Assembly: GCA_947627965.1 (NCBI GenBank)
Contig: CANQYA010000004.1
Span: 1-18,059, forward strand
Source of the DNA: an uncultured Bacilli bacterium
GTDB lineage: Bacteria; Bacillota_I; Bacilli_A; RF39; UBA660
DNA: 18,059 bases
Direction: 5' to 3'
Shown here: positions 8,153 to 14,157 of the stretch, one piece after another
Layout of the letters: the number at the start of each line of letters is the position of its first letter
How positions within the stretch are numbered: the first letter of the stretch is position 1
Position numbers and translations under genes: made by a program
The notes under the pieces: generated by a model
What the model saw: the letters and a program-made list of their open reading frames with translations, nothing else
The model's database searches: none
What the model was told of the DNA's origin: nothing

Positions 8153-8476
8153 ATGAATAATCTTAATCATGAAGAAGCATTGATTGACGAAGTAGGTATT
8201 AAACAATTATGTATAGATATTATGCAGTATGTTGAAAATATTAAAAAAGCATTAGATTATTACAATGACAGAGTAGAAAGCATAAAAGCAATATGTAACG
8301 ATAATACTTATCTAAGAGTTGTTAATAAGAAAAGTGAATTTAATCTTTATCGCAACTTACTTATTGGTAATTTAATATCTTTTGTCGATGACTATAATTA
8401 TGTAATAAAGAAGTTTAAAAATTATGATGCCCAAGTTACTGTAAATACTAATTTTGATAATATTGATATTATATGA
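8153..8476 (+). CDS. Small helical protein, first gene of second WXG100 unit
   Basis: A 107-residue protein, not recognised, identical in sequence to the product of 9746-10069. No signal peptide or membrane segment; two or three long helices are likely (KQLCIDIMQYVENIKKALDYY, then YRNLLIGNLISFVDDYNYVIKKF), with a short acidic/Asn tail (NTNFDNIDII). The size and shape resemble the small partner proteins of type VII substrates, and it is the first gene behind a G10 promoter with a WXG100 gene next. Its stop is TGA, unlike every other gene in the window; the TGA overlaps an ATG, but the neighbour more likely starts at 8491. A chaperone or targeting role is inference. Confidence 0.8.
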   Translation: MNNLNHEEALIDEVGIKQLCIDIMQYVENIKKALDYYNDRVESIKAICNDNTYLRVVNKKSEFNLYRNLLIGNLISFVDDYNYVIKKFKNYDAQVTVNTNFDNIDII

Positions 8477-8490
8477 AAGGAGTGGAGACG

Positions 8491-8826
8491 ATGCCTATAA
8501 ATTGGGATCATGTCAATGGTAGCGGGGGTAAAAATTTGGATTATAGCGAAGGTTTTAGTTCCAAAGGTGTAAATGATTTAGTCACTGAAATTAAAGCTAT
8601 TGTTTTATCCGGTGCTGGTCAAAGAGCAATTAATGATGTAAAAATAATTAACGATGTTTGTGACCAATATTGGGATGGAGAAGCTAAAGAAAGATTTAAG
8701 AAAAATCTTGAGGAAGATGCGAGAATATTTTATGCTCGTATTATAGATCTTACTGGAGCTTTAATAAAAGAAATAGACGATGCTGGTCATAGCTATTCGG
8801 CTTTTGATCAAAGAATGTTTGAATAA
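8491..8826 (+). CDS. WXG100 family protein with YxxxD export signal (second unit)
   Basis: A 111-residue protein with the WxG motif in the turn between two helices (QYWDGEAKERF, W61-D62-G63) and a C-terminal YSAFD (Y102 to D106) that matches the type VII YxxxD/E secretion signal. The start at 8491 is chosen over the in-frame ATG at 8473 because AGGAG (8478-8482) sits eight bases before 8491 while 8473 has no ribosome site. It is paralogous to the protein at 10084-10386; the central block from DVCDQYWDG to NLEEDA is the same in both, whereas the ends differ and this copy has an N-terminal extension (MPINWDHVNGSGGK) the other lacks. It is predicted to be exported by EssC. The third gene follows after 12 bases. 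Confidence 0.88.
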   Translation: MPINWDHVNGSGGKNLDYSEGFSSKGVNDLVTEIKAIVLSGAGQRAINDVKIINDVCDQYWDGEAKERFKKNLEEDARIFYARIIDLTGALIKEIDDAGHSYSAFDQRMFE

Positions 8827-8838
8827 GGAGGAAAAAAT

Positions 8839-9282
8839 ATGGCAATTACAGGAGATTTTAGAAAAATTGATACCCAATTAAGAGATAATTTATCTAAAAG
8901 TATGACTTCTGACAATTTTATAAGTGCGGTTGGTTATCAAAGTATTGCTGAAGTAGGTATAACTGGTGACAAATTAGCTGGAATTAAACCGGGTTTTAAA
9001 GAAAAATTAACAGAAGCAATCGATAATTATATTGCTTCAATTAATAAAAAAATAGATGAATTAGAAACCAATCCTAATATAGCTCAAGCTTTTAAAGGTG
9101 ACGGAATTGAGAGTGCGATTAAAAGATTAATTTCAGCTGTAAAAGAAGAAGCTCATGCTTATACTAATGAATTAAAGAAAGCAGAACAAAGCATAATTGT
9201 TCAAGTTGAGCAAATGTATTCTGCTCAAGCTAATACTGTAAGTGAAAATATGAACGCTGATACATCAAAATTAGGACACTAA
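8839..9282 (+). CDS. Small helical protein, third gene of second unit (likely secretion substrate or partner)
   Basis: A 147-residue protein of unrecognised family, with a very strong ribosome site (AAGGAGGAAAAAAT). It has no signal peptide. The N-terminal third is polar; residues ~65-145 are helical, with a central segment ELETNPNIAQAFKGDGIESA, and a conserved C-terminal end DTSKLGH. The paralogue at 10400-10840 shares the start MAITG, IKPGF, the ETNPNIAQAFKG block, AVK.EA.AYT and the DTS.LGH ending, so these are the constrained parts. The AFKGxGxxxAI turn between two helices recalls WXG100 topology without the Trp. Position last in a WXG100 unit suggests a co-exported partner; this is inference. 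A terminator follows 19 bases later. Confidence 0.82.
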   Translation: MAITGDFRKIDTQLRDNLSKSMTSDNFISAVGYQSIAEVGITGDKLAGIKPGFKEKLTEAIDNYIASINKKIDELETNPNIAQAFKGDGIESAIKRLISAVKEEAHAYTNELKKAEQSIIVQVEQMYSAQANTVSENMNADTSKLGH

Positions 9283-9300
9283 TTATCTTTTAAAAACAAT

Positions 9301-9331
9301 AAAAAAACTATCAAATCTGGTAGTTTTTTTT
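9301..9331 (+). terminator. Intrinsic terminator after the second unit
   Basis: A-rich arm plus ACTATCA (to 9313), loop AATC, then TGGTAGT and a T run form a 13-bp stem with one T-G wobble. The same stem, with an ATTC loop, ends the third unit at 10854-10885, and the flanking AATTATCTTTTAAA is shared too, so the terminator belongs to the duplicated cassette. Confidence 0.87.
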
Positions 9332-9388
9332 AATATTAGAAATTTGTTTGGAAAAAGTAAAAATGTATCAATATACAATGAATTTACA

Positions 9389-9401
9389 AACCAATTTGGT
9401 T
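9389..9401. promoter_or_regulatory. Short palindrome, possible operator
   Basis: AACCAATTTGGTT is a perfect 6-bp dyad around a central T, seven bases before the minisatellite. It could be a protein-binding site or chance; no promoter is seen next to it. Confidence 0.3.
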
Positions 9402-9407
9402 ATTTAT

Positions 9408-9504
9408 GTAGCCGAAAGGTAGCCGAAAAGTAGCTGAAAGGTAGCCGAAAAGTAGCTGAAAGGTAGCCGAAAAGTAGCTGAAAGGTAGCCGAAAAGTAGC
9501 CGAA
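9408..9504 (+). repeat. 11-bp minisatellite, nine units
   Basis: Nine head-to-tail copies of GTAGCYGAAAR, the last one cut to GTAGCCGAA. From unit 2 the C/T and A/G positions alternate, giving a 22-bp higher-order period (GTAGCCGAAAA then GTAGCTGAAAG). The period is not a multiple of three and the tandem contains TAG in every frame cycle, so it is not protein-coding. Copy number may vary between strains. The GC content is above that of the flanks. Confidence 0.95.
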
Positions 9505-9605
9505 TAAATTATAGAAAAGGTTGGTATTGGGAAAAGTACGTATTATATTTTAAAATAATACTATTTCTTACCTTTGTAGTTAAAAAGGGTAAATTTAATA
9601 AAAGG

Positions 9606-9673
9606 AAGGGTCATTACTTTTATACAGAGTTTACACAAAACTGTGTATAAAAATGTAAAATTACCCTTTTTTT
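9606..9673 (+). terminator. Long hairpin terminator abutting the G10 promoter (copy 2)
   Basis: Same 15-bp inner stem with one mismatch (9618-9632 with 9638-9652) and outer AAGGGT / ACCCTT as copy 1, followed by seven T. Here no gene lies directly upstream; the preceding unit already ends in its own terminator at 9301, so the hairpin appears to be carried along by the duplication. An upstream AAAAAGGGTAA (around 9582-9592) could pair with TTACCCTTTTT instead, offering a second fold. Confidence 0.65.
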
Positions 9674-9674
9674 A

Positions 9675-9704
9675 TTGCCAAACCTTTAGGGGGGGGGGTA
9701 TAAT
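9675..9704 (+). promoter_or_regulatory. Putative phase-variable promoter with G10 spacer tract (copy 2)
   Basis: TTGCCA (9675-9680), an 18-bp spacer ending in ten G (9689-9698) and TATAAT (9699-9704), identical to copy 1. The ribosome site GGGGTGAG precedes the ATG at 9746. Confidence 0.82.
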
Positions 9705-9745
9705 GAGATTGAAATTAGTTATAGTAGCGGGGTGAGTAATTTTAA

Positions 9746-10069
9746 ATGAATAATCTTAATCATGAAGAAGCATTGATTGACGAAGTAGGTATTAAACAAT
9801 TATGTATAGATATTATGCAGTATGTTGAAAATATTAAAAAAGCATTAGATTATTACAATGACAGAGTAGAAAGCATAAAAGCAATATGTAACGATAATAC
9901 TTATTTAAGAGTTGTTAATAAGAAAAGTGAATTTAATCTTTATCGTAACTTACTTATTGGTAATTTAATATCTTTTGTCGATGACTATAATTATGTAATA
10001 AAGAAGTTTAAAAACTACGATGCACAAGTTACTGTAAATACTAATTTTGATAATATTGATATTATATGA
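9746..10069 (+). CDS. Small helical protein, first gene of third WXG100 unit
   Basis: The product is identical over all 107 residues to that of 8153-8476, while the DNA differs at five silent positions. Such full protein identity next to diverged neighbours points to recent copying or gene conversion, or to strong selection on one shared partner that serves both WXG100 paralogues. No known family is recognised. It ends in TGA, overlapping an ATG at 10066, but the ribosome site AGGAG at 10071-10075 points to the next start at 10084. Confidence 0.8.
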   Translation: MNNLNHEEALIDEVGIKQLCIDIMQYVENIKKALDYYNDRVESIKAICNDNTYLRVVNKKSEFNLYRNLLIGNLISFVDDYNYVIKKFKNYDAQVTVNTNFDNIDII

Positions 10070-10083
10070 AAGGAGTGGAAGAA

Positions 10084-10386
10084 ATGGGTGCAAATTTGGA
10101 TTATAGCGAAGGTTTTAGCGGACAAGGTACAAATGATTTAATTGAGGAAATTAAAGCTATTGTTATATCAGGTGCAGGTAAAAAAGCAATTGATGATGTA
10201 AAAATGGTTACTGATGTTTGTGACCAATATTGGGACGGAGAAGCAAAAGAAAGATTTAAGAAAAATCTTGAGGAAGATGCAAAATTATTTTGCTCACGTG
10301 TTTCAAAACTTGCAAATGCACTTCAAGCAGAGTTAGTTAATACTGCTCAAAGTTATAAAAAATTTGATGATAATTTAATTCAATAA
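10084..10386 (+). CDS. WXG100 family protein with YxxxD export signal (third unit)
   Basis: A 100-residue paralogue of the protein at 8491-8826. The WxG turn is QYWDGEAKERF (W50-D51-G52) and the C-terminal signal is YKKFD (Y91 to D95). The start at 10084 has AGGAG eight bases upstream; the earlier ATG at 10066 lacks a site. Compared with the second-unit protein it lacks about 11 residues at the N-terminus, keeps NLDYSEGFS and the central DVCDQYWDG block, and differs widely in the second helix (for example LFCSRVSKLANALQAEL). The variable second helix is where WXG100 dimers and partners make contact, so partner specificity may differ. EssC-dependent export is inferred. Confidence 0.88.
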   Translation: MGANLDYSEGFSGQGTNDLIEEIKAIVISGAGKKAIDDVKMVTDVCDQYWDGEAKERFKKNLEEDAKLFCSRVSKLANALQAELVNTAQSYKKFDDNLIQ

Positions 10387-10399
10387 GGAGGAAAAAAAT

Positions 10400-10840
10400 A
10401 TGGCAATTACAGGAACAGATAAAACAATAGATACACAAACATTAAGAGATGATTTATCTAAACGTATGAATTCTGATGATTTTCTTAATGCGGTCGGTTA
10501 TCATGGAGGGATAACATTATTACCTGCTCAAGTAGCTGGAATTAAACCTGGTTTTAGAGAAAAACTAGAACAAGCAATAGATGCTTATCTTGGTTCAGTT
10601 AATATGAAATTAAATGAACTAGAAACTAACCCTAATATAGCTCAAGCTTTTAAGGGTGAAGGGGTTGACGCTGCTATTAGAAACCTAATTACAGCTGTAA
10701 AACAAGAAGCTAAAGCTTATACTGACCAATTAAGAAGTGTAGAACAATCTATAATTCAACAAGTAGATTTATTATATTCTGATCAAGCTAATAGTGTAAG
10801 TGATTCTATGCGTGTTGATACATCAAGATTAGGTCACTAA
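10400..10840 (+). CDS. Small helical protein, third gene of third unit
   Basis: A 146-residue paralogue of 8839-9282, with the same strong ribosome site (AAGGAGGAAAAAAAT) and the same ends (MAITG at the start, DTSRLGH at the stop). The block ELETNPNIAQAFKGEG is kept; the N-terminal 45 residues differ most (SDDFLNAVGYHGGITLLPAQ against the second-unit version). No signal peptide or membrane segment is present, and the family is unrecognised. As the last gene of a WXG100 unit it may be co-exported or bind the WXG100 protein. The bidirectional terminator follows 13 bases later. Confidence 0.82.
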   Translation: MAITGTDKTIDTQTLRDDLSKRMNSDDFLNAVGYHGGITLLPAQVAGIKPGFREKLEQAIDAYLGSVNMKLNELETNPNIAQAFKGEGVDAAIRNLITAVKQEAKAYTDQLRSVEQSIIQQVDLLYSDQANSVSDSMRVDTSRLGH

Positions 10841-10853
10841 TTATCTTTTAAAT

Positions 10854-10885
10854 AAAAAAAACTATCAATTCTGGTAGTTTTTTTT
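10854..10885. terminator. Bidirectional terminator between the third unit and ldh
   Basis: An A run and ACTATCA (to 10867), loop ATTC, TGGTAGT and a T run (10879-10885) form a long stem. With A and T runs on both sides it can serve the plus-strand unit and the convergent lactate dehydrogenase gene, whose stop codon overlaps its edge. Confidence 0.85.
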
Positions 10886-11798
10886 ATTTAATGTTCACTT
10901 TTTTTATCGCATCTTTTAATACTTGAATAGAATTTTGCATTAAACTTTTTTCTTCTTCATTTAATTTAACATAAATTCTTTTTTCAGCACCATTTTTATT
11001 TATAATAGTTGGACCACCTATAAATACATCGTTATCTTTATCATAAGAAGAAACAGTTAATATTAAATTTTCGTCACCTAAAATAGCATTTGTAATTCTA
11101 ACTAAACTCATACCAATTCCATAACTAGTATTACCTTTTTTCTCGATAATATGATAAGCTGAATTTTTTACATTGTAACATATTTCTTCTAATTCTTCGT
11201 CATTTAAAAAATCTTTTATATTTTGAATTCCTACATTAGCATTACTCCATGGTACAAATTCACTATCGCCATGTTCACCTATAACGTAGGCATGAACATT
11301 TTTAGGGTGAATATTAATTCTTTTAGCAACTTCGTAACGAAGTCTAGCAGTATCCAAAGTAGTACCACTACCAATTACTTTATTATGATCAAATCCTGAA
11401 TGTTTCCAAGTAATATATGTCATAACGTCAACTGGGTTAGTAGCAATAATATAAATACCATTAAAACCACTTTTATTTACTTCATTTATAATAGATGCGA
11501 AAATTTTATCATTTTTATTAATTAAATCCATTCTTGTTTCGCCTTTTTCTTGGTTAGCTCCAGCACTGATTACAACTATTTTCGCATCTTTACAATCTTC
11601 GTAAGTACCAGCTCTTGTGAATAAATTTGAAGGAGCAAAAGCAATACCATGATTAAGATCCATTGCTTCCCCAACTGTTTTTTCATAATTTACATCAACT
11701 AATACTAGTTCGTTAACATAAGTTCTTTGATTTAATAGGGCGTAGGCATAACTCATACCAACATTACCACACCCAATAATAACTACTTTATTTTTCAT
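10884..11798 (-). CDS. ldh: L-lactate dehydrogenase
   Basis: A 304-residue NAD-dependent dehydrogenase that interconverts pyruvate and L-lactate, regenerating NAD+ in fermentation. The N-terminal Rossmann motif is VVIIGCGNVGMSYA (G9, G11, G14), followed by an acidic residue in ELVLVDVN that selects NAD. The active-site loop reads GANQEKGETRMDL; Gln at the position that separates lactate from malate dehydrogenases (Arg in the latter) supports lactate. NPVDVMTY, the substrate-binding LDTARLR and the catalytic histidine in IGEHGDSE are present. The length is slightly shorter than Bacillus Ldh. GGAG precedes the start. It is convergent with the secretion locus and divergent from the gene at 11940. 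Confidence 0.95.
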   Translation of the reverse strand: MKNKVVIIGCGNVGMSYAYALLNQRTYVNELVLVDVNYEKTVGEAMDLNHGIAFAPSNLFTRAGTYEDCKDAKIVVISAGANQEKGETRMDLINKNDKIFASIINEVNKSGFNGIYIIATNPVDVMTYITWKHSGFDHNKVIGSGTTLDTARLRYEVAKRINIHPKNVHAYVIGEHGDSEFVPWSNANVGIQNIKDFLNDEELEEICYNVKNSAYHIIEKKGNTSYGIGMSLVRITNAILGDENLILTVSSYDKDNDVFIGGPTIINKNGAEKRIYVKLNEEEKSLMQNSIQVLKDAIKKVNIK

Positions 11799-11821
11799 AT
11801 AATCTCCAATCTTTCTTTATT

Positions 11822-11850
11822 AGTATAACATTATTTTTATTTTTTATAAA
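11822..11850 (-). promoter_or_regulatory. Promoter for ldh
   Basis: On the minus strand TATACT (11822-11827) is preceded by TGT (extended -10), with TTTATA (11845-11850) as -35 at 17 bp. It lies 24 bases before the ldh start. Confidence 0.55.
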
Positions 11851-11857
11851 ATAAACT

Positions 11858-11877
11858 TTGTTAAATTGTGTTAACTA
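11858..11877. promoter_or_regulatory. Imperfect dyad upstream of ldh, possible operator
   Basis: TTGTTAA and TTAACTA flank six bases (11858-11864 and 11871-11877). The half-sites look like those of the redox repressor Rex, which often controls ldh, but the usual spacing is four bases and one arm is imperfect, so the assignment is tentative. Confidence 0.25.
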
Positions 11878-11909
11878 TTAATTAAATAATCAGAAAAAAA
11901 GTATAAGTA

Positions 11910-11932
11910 TGTTACAATAAAAGTAGTGGAGG
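11910..11932 (+). promoter_or_regulatory. Promoter and ribosome site for the repeat-protein gene
   Basis: TGT followed by TACAAT (11913-11918) is an extended -10; no good -35 is seen 17 bp upstream (TCAGAA). GGAGG (11928-11932) precedes the ATG at 11940. Confidence 0.5.
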
Positions 11933-11939
11933 TACTAAA

Positions 11940-14054
11940 ATGGATAACCAAGGATATGACTTCTTAAATAAAATATATCAAGATTTACACTTAAGTGACG
12001 AAGTAATGCATACAGCTAAACCTAGTGACAATAAAAATAAAAAAATAGCTAAGTATATGGAAAGATTAGACCGTATTACAAGAATGGCATTCGATAGTAA
12101 AAGAGTAACGAGATTAAATGATATTGATATTTTAAAAAGACTTTATTACGATAGATATGTAATAACTGAAGATAATGTACCTGATGCATATTTTGAGTTA
12201 CAAAAGAAAATTGCCTTAGATCGAGGAATGGGGCATTTAGAATATACCGAAGAAGTAAAGAAACAAGAGATAGAACATATAATAAGCGAACAAAAGTTAA
12301 GCCTTGATAATTGGATAGAATACTTTGCTAGTCCAGATACAGATAATTATCCAACTTGGTTTAAATATTATGCTTTTCAGGGAATGGTAAAGTTAGGAAC
12401 ATATGATAAAGAAAGAGGTAGTTTTAATAGAAGGACTTCTAGTACAGTTAAACCTTTTATCGAATTAGATAGAGAAGCTTTAGCTTTTGTCTATGATGCT
12501 ATAATTAAAGAGATGTCAAAGGAAGAAATAGACGACGAAGAATTAGAGAAATTAATAAATAATGGAAGTTTTGGGAAATTGTATGGCTATGCTTTAAGGA
12601 AAGTTAGTGAAGTTAAAAAAGATATAAGTAGTGATGAAGGAATATGGAAGAAATATCCACGAGGAAGTAATCCGGAAATATTATATAATGATATCCATGG
12701 TAAAAGAACGGGTTGGTGTACGGCAGGAGGATTAGAGACAGCGAAAAGGCATGTAGAAGGAGGCGACTTTTATGTGTATTTTACTAAGGGTAGCAATGGA
12801 GAATATAGCGAGCCTAGAATAGCCATTCGTAAAGAAGAATCTAAGATAGCAGAGATAAGAGGAATAGGTTCACAGCAAAATTTAGAGAGTGGTATGGAAA
12901 AAGTGGTAGAAAAAAAATTAGAAGAAAAAGATTTTCCTGACCGTGATATATATAAACGAAAAGTAGAAGATATGCAGATGCTTACTTACATTTATACTAA
13001 ATGGCAAAATAAGGGTGAATTAACCAAAGAAGATTTAAGATTTTTATATGAAATAGATAGGGAAATAATGGGATTTGGTTGGCAAAAAGACCCAAGAATA
13101 GGAGAAATACTAAAGGTAAGGAATAATAAAAAAGATTTATCTTTAGTTCTTGATTGTGACGAGAGTAAAATAGCAACGACCGAAAAAGAATTAAATGACG
13201 AAATTGTATGGTATTTTGGAGATATACATTCTAATTTAGGAAACAATCAAAAATTACAATTACCAAAATATGTAATTGGTAATGTATTTTTAAAGTTAAC
13301 GACAACTGAAGATGTAAAATTACCGGAATATATAAGCGGTTATTTAGGATTGATTGGTTTAAAAAGTGCTAAAGGATTAAAATTACCAAAACATATAAGA
13401 GGTGGTTTAGGACTTAATTGGTTGACAAAGGTTGAAGGGTTAGAATTGCCCGAGGAATTAGAGGGTGATTTACTATTAGATAGTTTAGCTGTAGCTTATG
13501 GTTTAAAATTACCAAAAAAATTGAATGGATCTTTAAGCTTGTGCAATTTAATAACAGGTAGGGACTTAGAATTACCCGAGTATATCGAAAAAAATTTAGA
13601 TTTGAGTAATTTAAAAGCGATTTGTAATTTAAAATTGCCAAAATATGTCGGTGGTACTTTAAATTTAGATAGTTTAAGAAGTGCGGAAGGTTTAGAATTG
13701 CCGGAATATATTGGAGGCGGATTAAGTTTAAGAATATTAACTTCTGTTCGTGGAGTAAAATTTCCAAAACATGTTGATTTTTTATTTCTTAATAAATTAA
13801 CTACAGCAAAAGGATTAGAATTACCCGAACACATCGATAGTATTTTAAATCTACCAAGCCTAACTTCTTTTGAAGGAGCAATCTTACCACGTACCAAAGA
13901 AGGAAGAGATAATCTTTTAAATGCCGTTAAAAGAAACTCTTATAATTCCCGCGAATTAGTTTCTTCATTAGAACAAGAATACCAAAAACATCCTTTAGAA
14001 GAACTTTACGGTTCTTACAAAGACGTCAAAAGAAAACATAAAGGTCAAATATAA
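11940..14054 (+). CDS. Large protein with WCT-motif domain and ten leucine-rich 21-residue repeats, unknown function
   Basis: A 704-residue protein, not recognised as a named family. It has no signal peptide or membrane helix. Residues 1-~235 are polar and helical. Residues ~245-340 form a compact domain with YNDIHGKRTGWCTAGG (W259-C260-T261), AKRHVEGGDFYVYFTKG, RIAIRKEESKIAEIRGIG, a pattern I have seen described only for uncharacterised phage- and repeat-linked proteins. Residues 441-648 are ten repeats of 20-21 residues, consensus LPxxIxGxLxLxxLxxxxGL, recalling the LPX-type leucine-rich repeats of some bacterial effectors. The tail (~649-704) is charged and helical. It stands alone behind its own promoter next to the type VII locus; a role as effector, surface recognition or phage-related protein is open. 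Confidence 0.85.
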   Translation: MDNQGYDFLNKIYQDLHLSDEVMHTAKPSDNKNKKIAKYMERLDRITRMAFDSKRVTRLNDIDILKRLYYDRYVITEDNVPDAYFELQKKIALDRGMGHLEYTEEVKKQEIEHIISEQKLSLDNWIEYFASPDTDNYPTWFKYYAFQGMVKLGTYDKERGSFNRRTSSTVKPFIELDREALAFVYDAIIKEMSKEEIDDEELEKLINNGSFGKLYGYALRKVSEVKKDISSDEGIWKKYPRGSNPEILYNDIHGKRTGWCTAGGLETAKRHVEGGDFYVYFTKGSNGEYSEPRIAIRKEESKIAEIRGIGSQQNLESGMEKVVEKKLEEKDFPDRDIYKRKVEDMQMLTYIYTKWQNKGELTKEDLRFLYEIDREIMGFGWQKDPRIGEILKVRNNKKDLSLVLDCDESKIATTEKELNDEIVWYFGDIHSNLGNNQKLQLPKYVIGNVFLKLTTTEDVKLPEYISGYLGLIGLKSAKGLKLPKHIRGGLGLNWLTKVEGLELPEELEGDLLLDSLAVAYGLKLPKKLNGSLSLCNLITGRDLELPEYIEKNLDLSNLKAICNLKLPKYVGGTLNLDSLRSAEGLELPEYIGGGLSLRILTSVRGVKFPKHVDFLFLNKLTTAKGLELPEHIDSILNLPSLTSFEGAILPRTKEGRDNLLNAVKRNSYNSRELVSSLEQEYQKHPLEELYGSYKDVKRKHKGQI
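13260..13883 (+). repeat. Tandem coding repeats, about 63-bp period, ten units
   Basis: These encode the leucine-rich repeats at residues 441-648 of the protein above: eight units of 21 and two of 20 residues, each beginning with LPK, LPE or FPK. DNA identity between units is moderate, so the array is old rather than recently expanded. Confidence 0.85.
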
Positions 14055-14072
14055 TACATTATTAATAAATAT

Positions 14073-14091
14073 AAAGTTAAAAAATAACTTT
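14073..14091 (+). terminator. Weak hairpin, possible terminator
   Basis: AAAGTTA and TAACTTT form a 7-bp stem with an A5 loop 18 bases after the stop. No T run follows directly; the nearest starts 13 bases later (14105), so termination here is uncertain. Confidence 0.3.
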
Positions 14092-14099
14092 GGTTAAAA

Positions 14100-14128
14100 T
14101 TGACTTTTTTTTCTAGATATAGTAAATT
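14100..14128 (+). promoter_or_regulatory. Promoter for the membrane-protein gene
   Basis: TTGACT (14100-14105) and TAAATT (14123-14128) are 17 bp apart. GAGGTG (14145-14150) is the ribosome site for the ATG at 14158. Confidence 0.5.
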
Positions 14129-14157
14129 TATATTAAGTAAGATAGAGGTGTGGTTCT

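Larger units (their letters stand above)
7999..8476 (+). repeat. Direct repeat copy 1: terminator hairpin, G10 promoter and 107-aa gene
   Basis: This block recurs at 9593-10069. By eye the two differ by one substitution near the left end (TAGAAGG versus TAAAAGG), one C more here in the hairpin flank, and five substitutions in the gene, all synonymous. Similarity falls sharply after the stop codon of the 107-aa gene. Upstream of 7999 the two loci are unrelated. Confidence 0.93.
9283..9745 (+). other. 463-bp gene-free region between the second and third units
   Basis: From left to right it holds a terminator (9301-9331), a short AT-rich stretch with a 13-base palindrome (9389-9401), an 11-bp minisatellite (9408-9504), an AT-rich stretch with imperfect dyads (GTATTAT...TAATAC around 9540-9562 and TTACCTTT / AAAGGGTAA around 9569-9592), and from 9593 the duplicated hairpin-promoter block. 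I see no credible coding region. Confidence 0.85.
9593..10069 (+). repeat. Direct repeat copy 2: terminator hairpin, G10 promoter and 107-aa gene
   Basis: Second copy of the block at 7999-8476, offset by 1593 bases at the start codon. The coding part differs at five bases, all silent (for example CTA to TTA, CGC to CGT, GCC to GCA). Confidence 0.93.

Noticed and set aside
8473..8490. Start of the second-unit WXG100 gene at the ATG overlapping the preceding TGA (likewise 10066 in the third unit)
   Set aside because: No ribosome site precedes it, and AGGAG lies at ideal distance from the ATG at 8491 (and at 10084).
9363..9422. A 19-codon open frame (MYQYTMNLQTNLVIYVAER) running into the first minisatellite unit
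   Set aside because: Very short, weak ribosome site, no promoter nearby, ends at a TAG formed by the repeat; most likely chance.
9408..9504. CRISPR array
   Set aside because: Units are 11 bp head to tail with no unique spacers and no cas genes nearby.
7999..9593. Insertion sequence or transposon as the cause of the duplication
   Set aside because: No transposase, no terminal inverted repeats and no target-site duplication seen at the borders of the repeated block.
8476..10069. Genetic code 4 (TGA as tryptophan), as in Mollicutes
   Set aside because: TGA ends the two 107-aa genes directly before ribosome sites, tryptophan is written TGG throughout, and every conserved gene is full length without in-frame TGA.
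13414..13897. Minus-strand open frames opposite the leucine-rich repeat region
   Set aside because: They arise from the repetitive plus-strand coding sequence, have no ribosome sites and encode low-complexity peptides.
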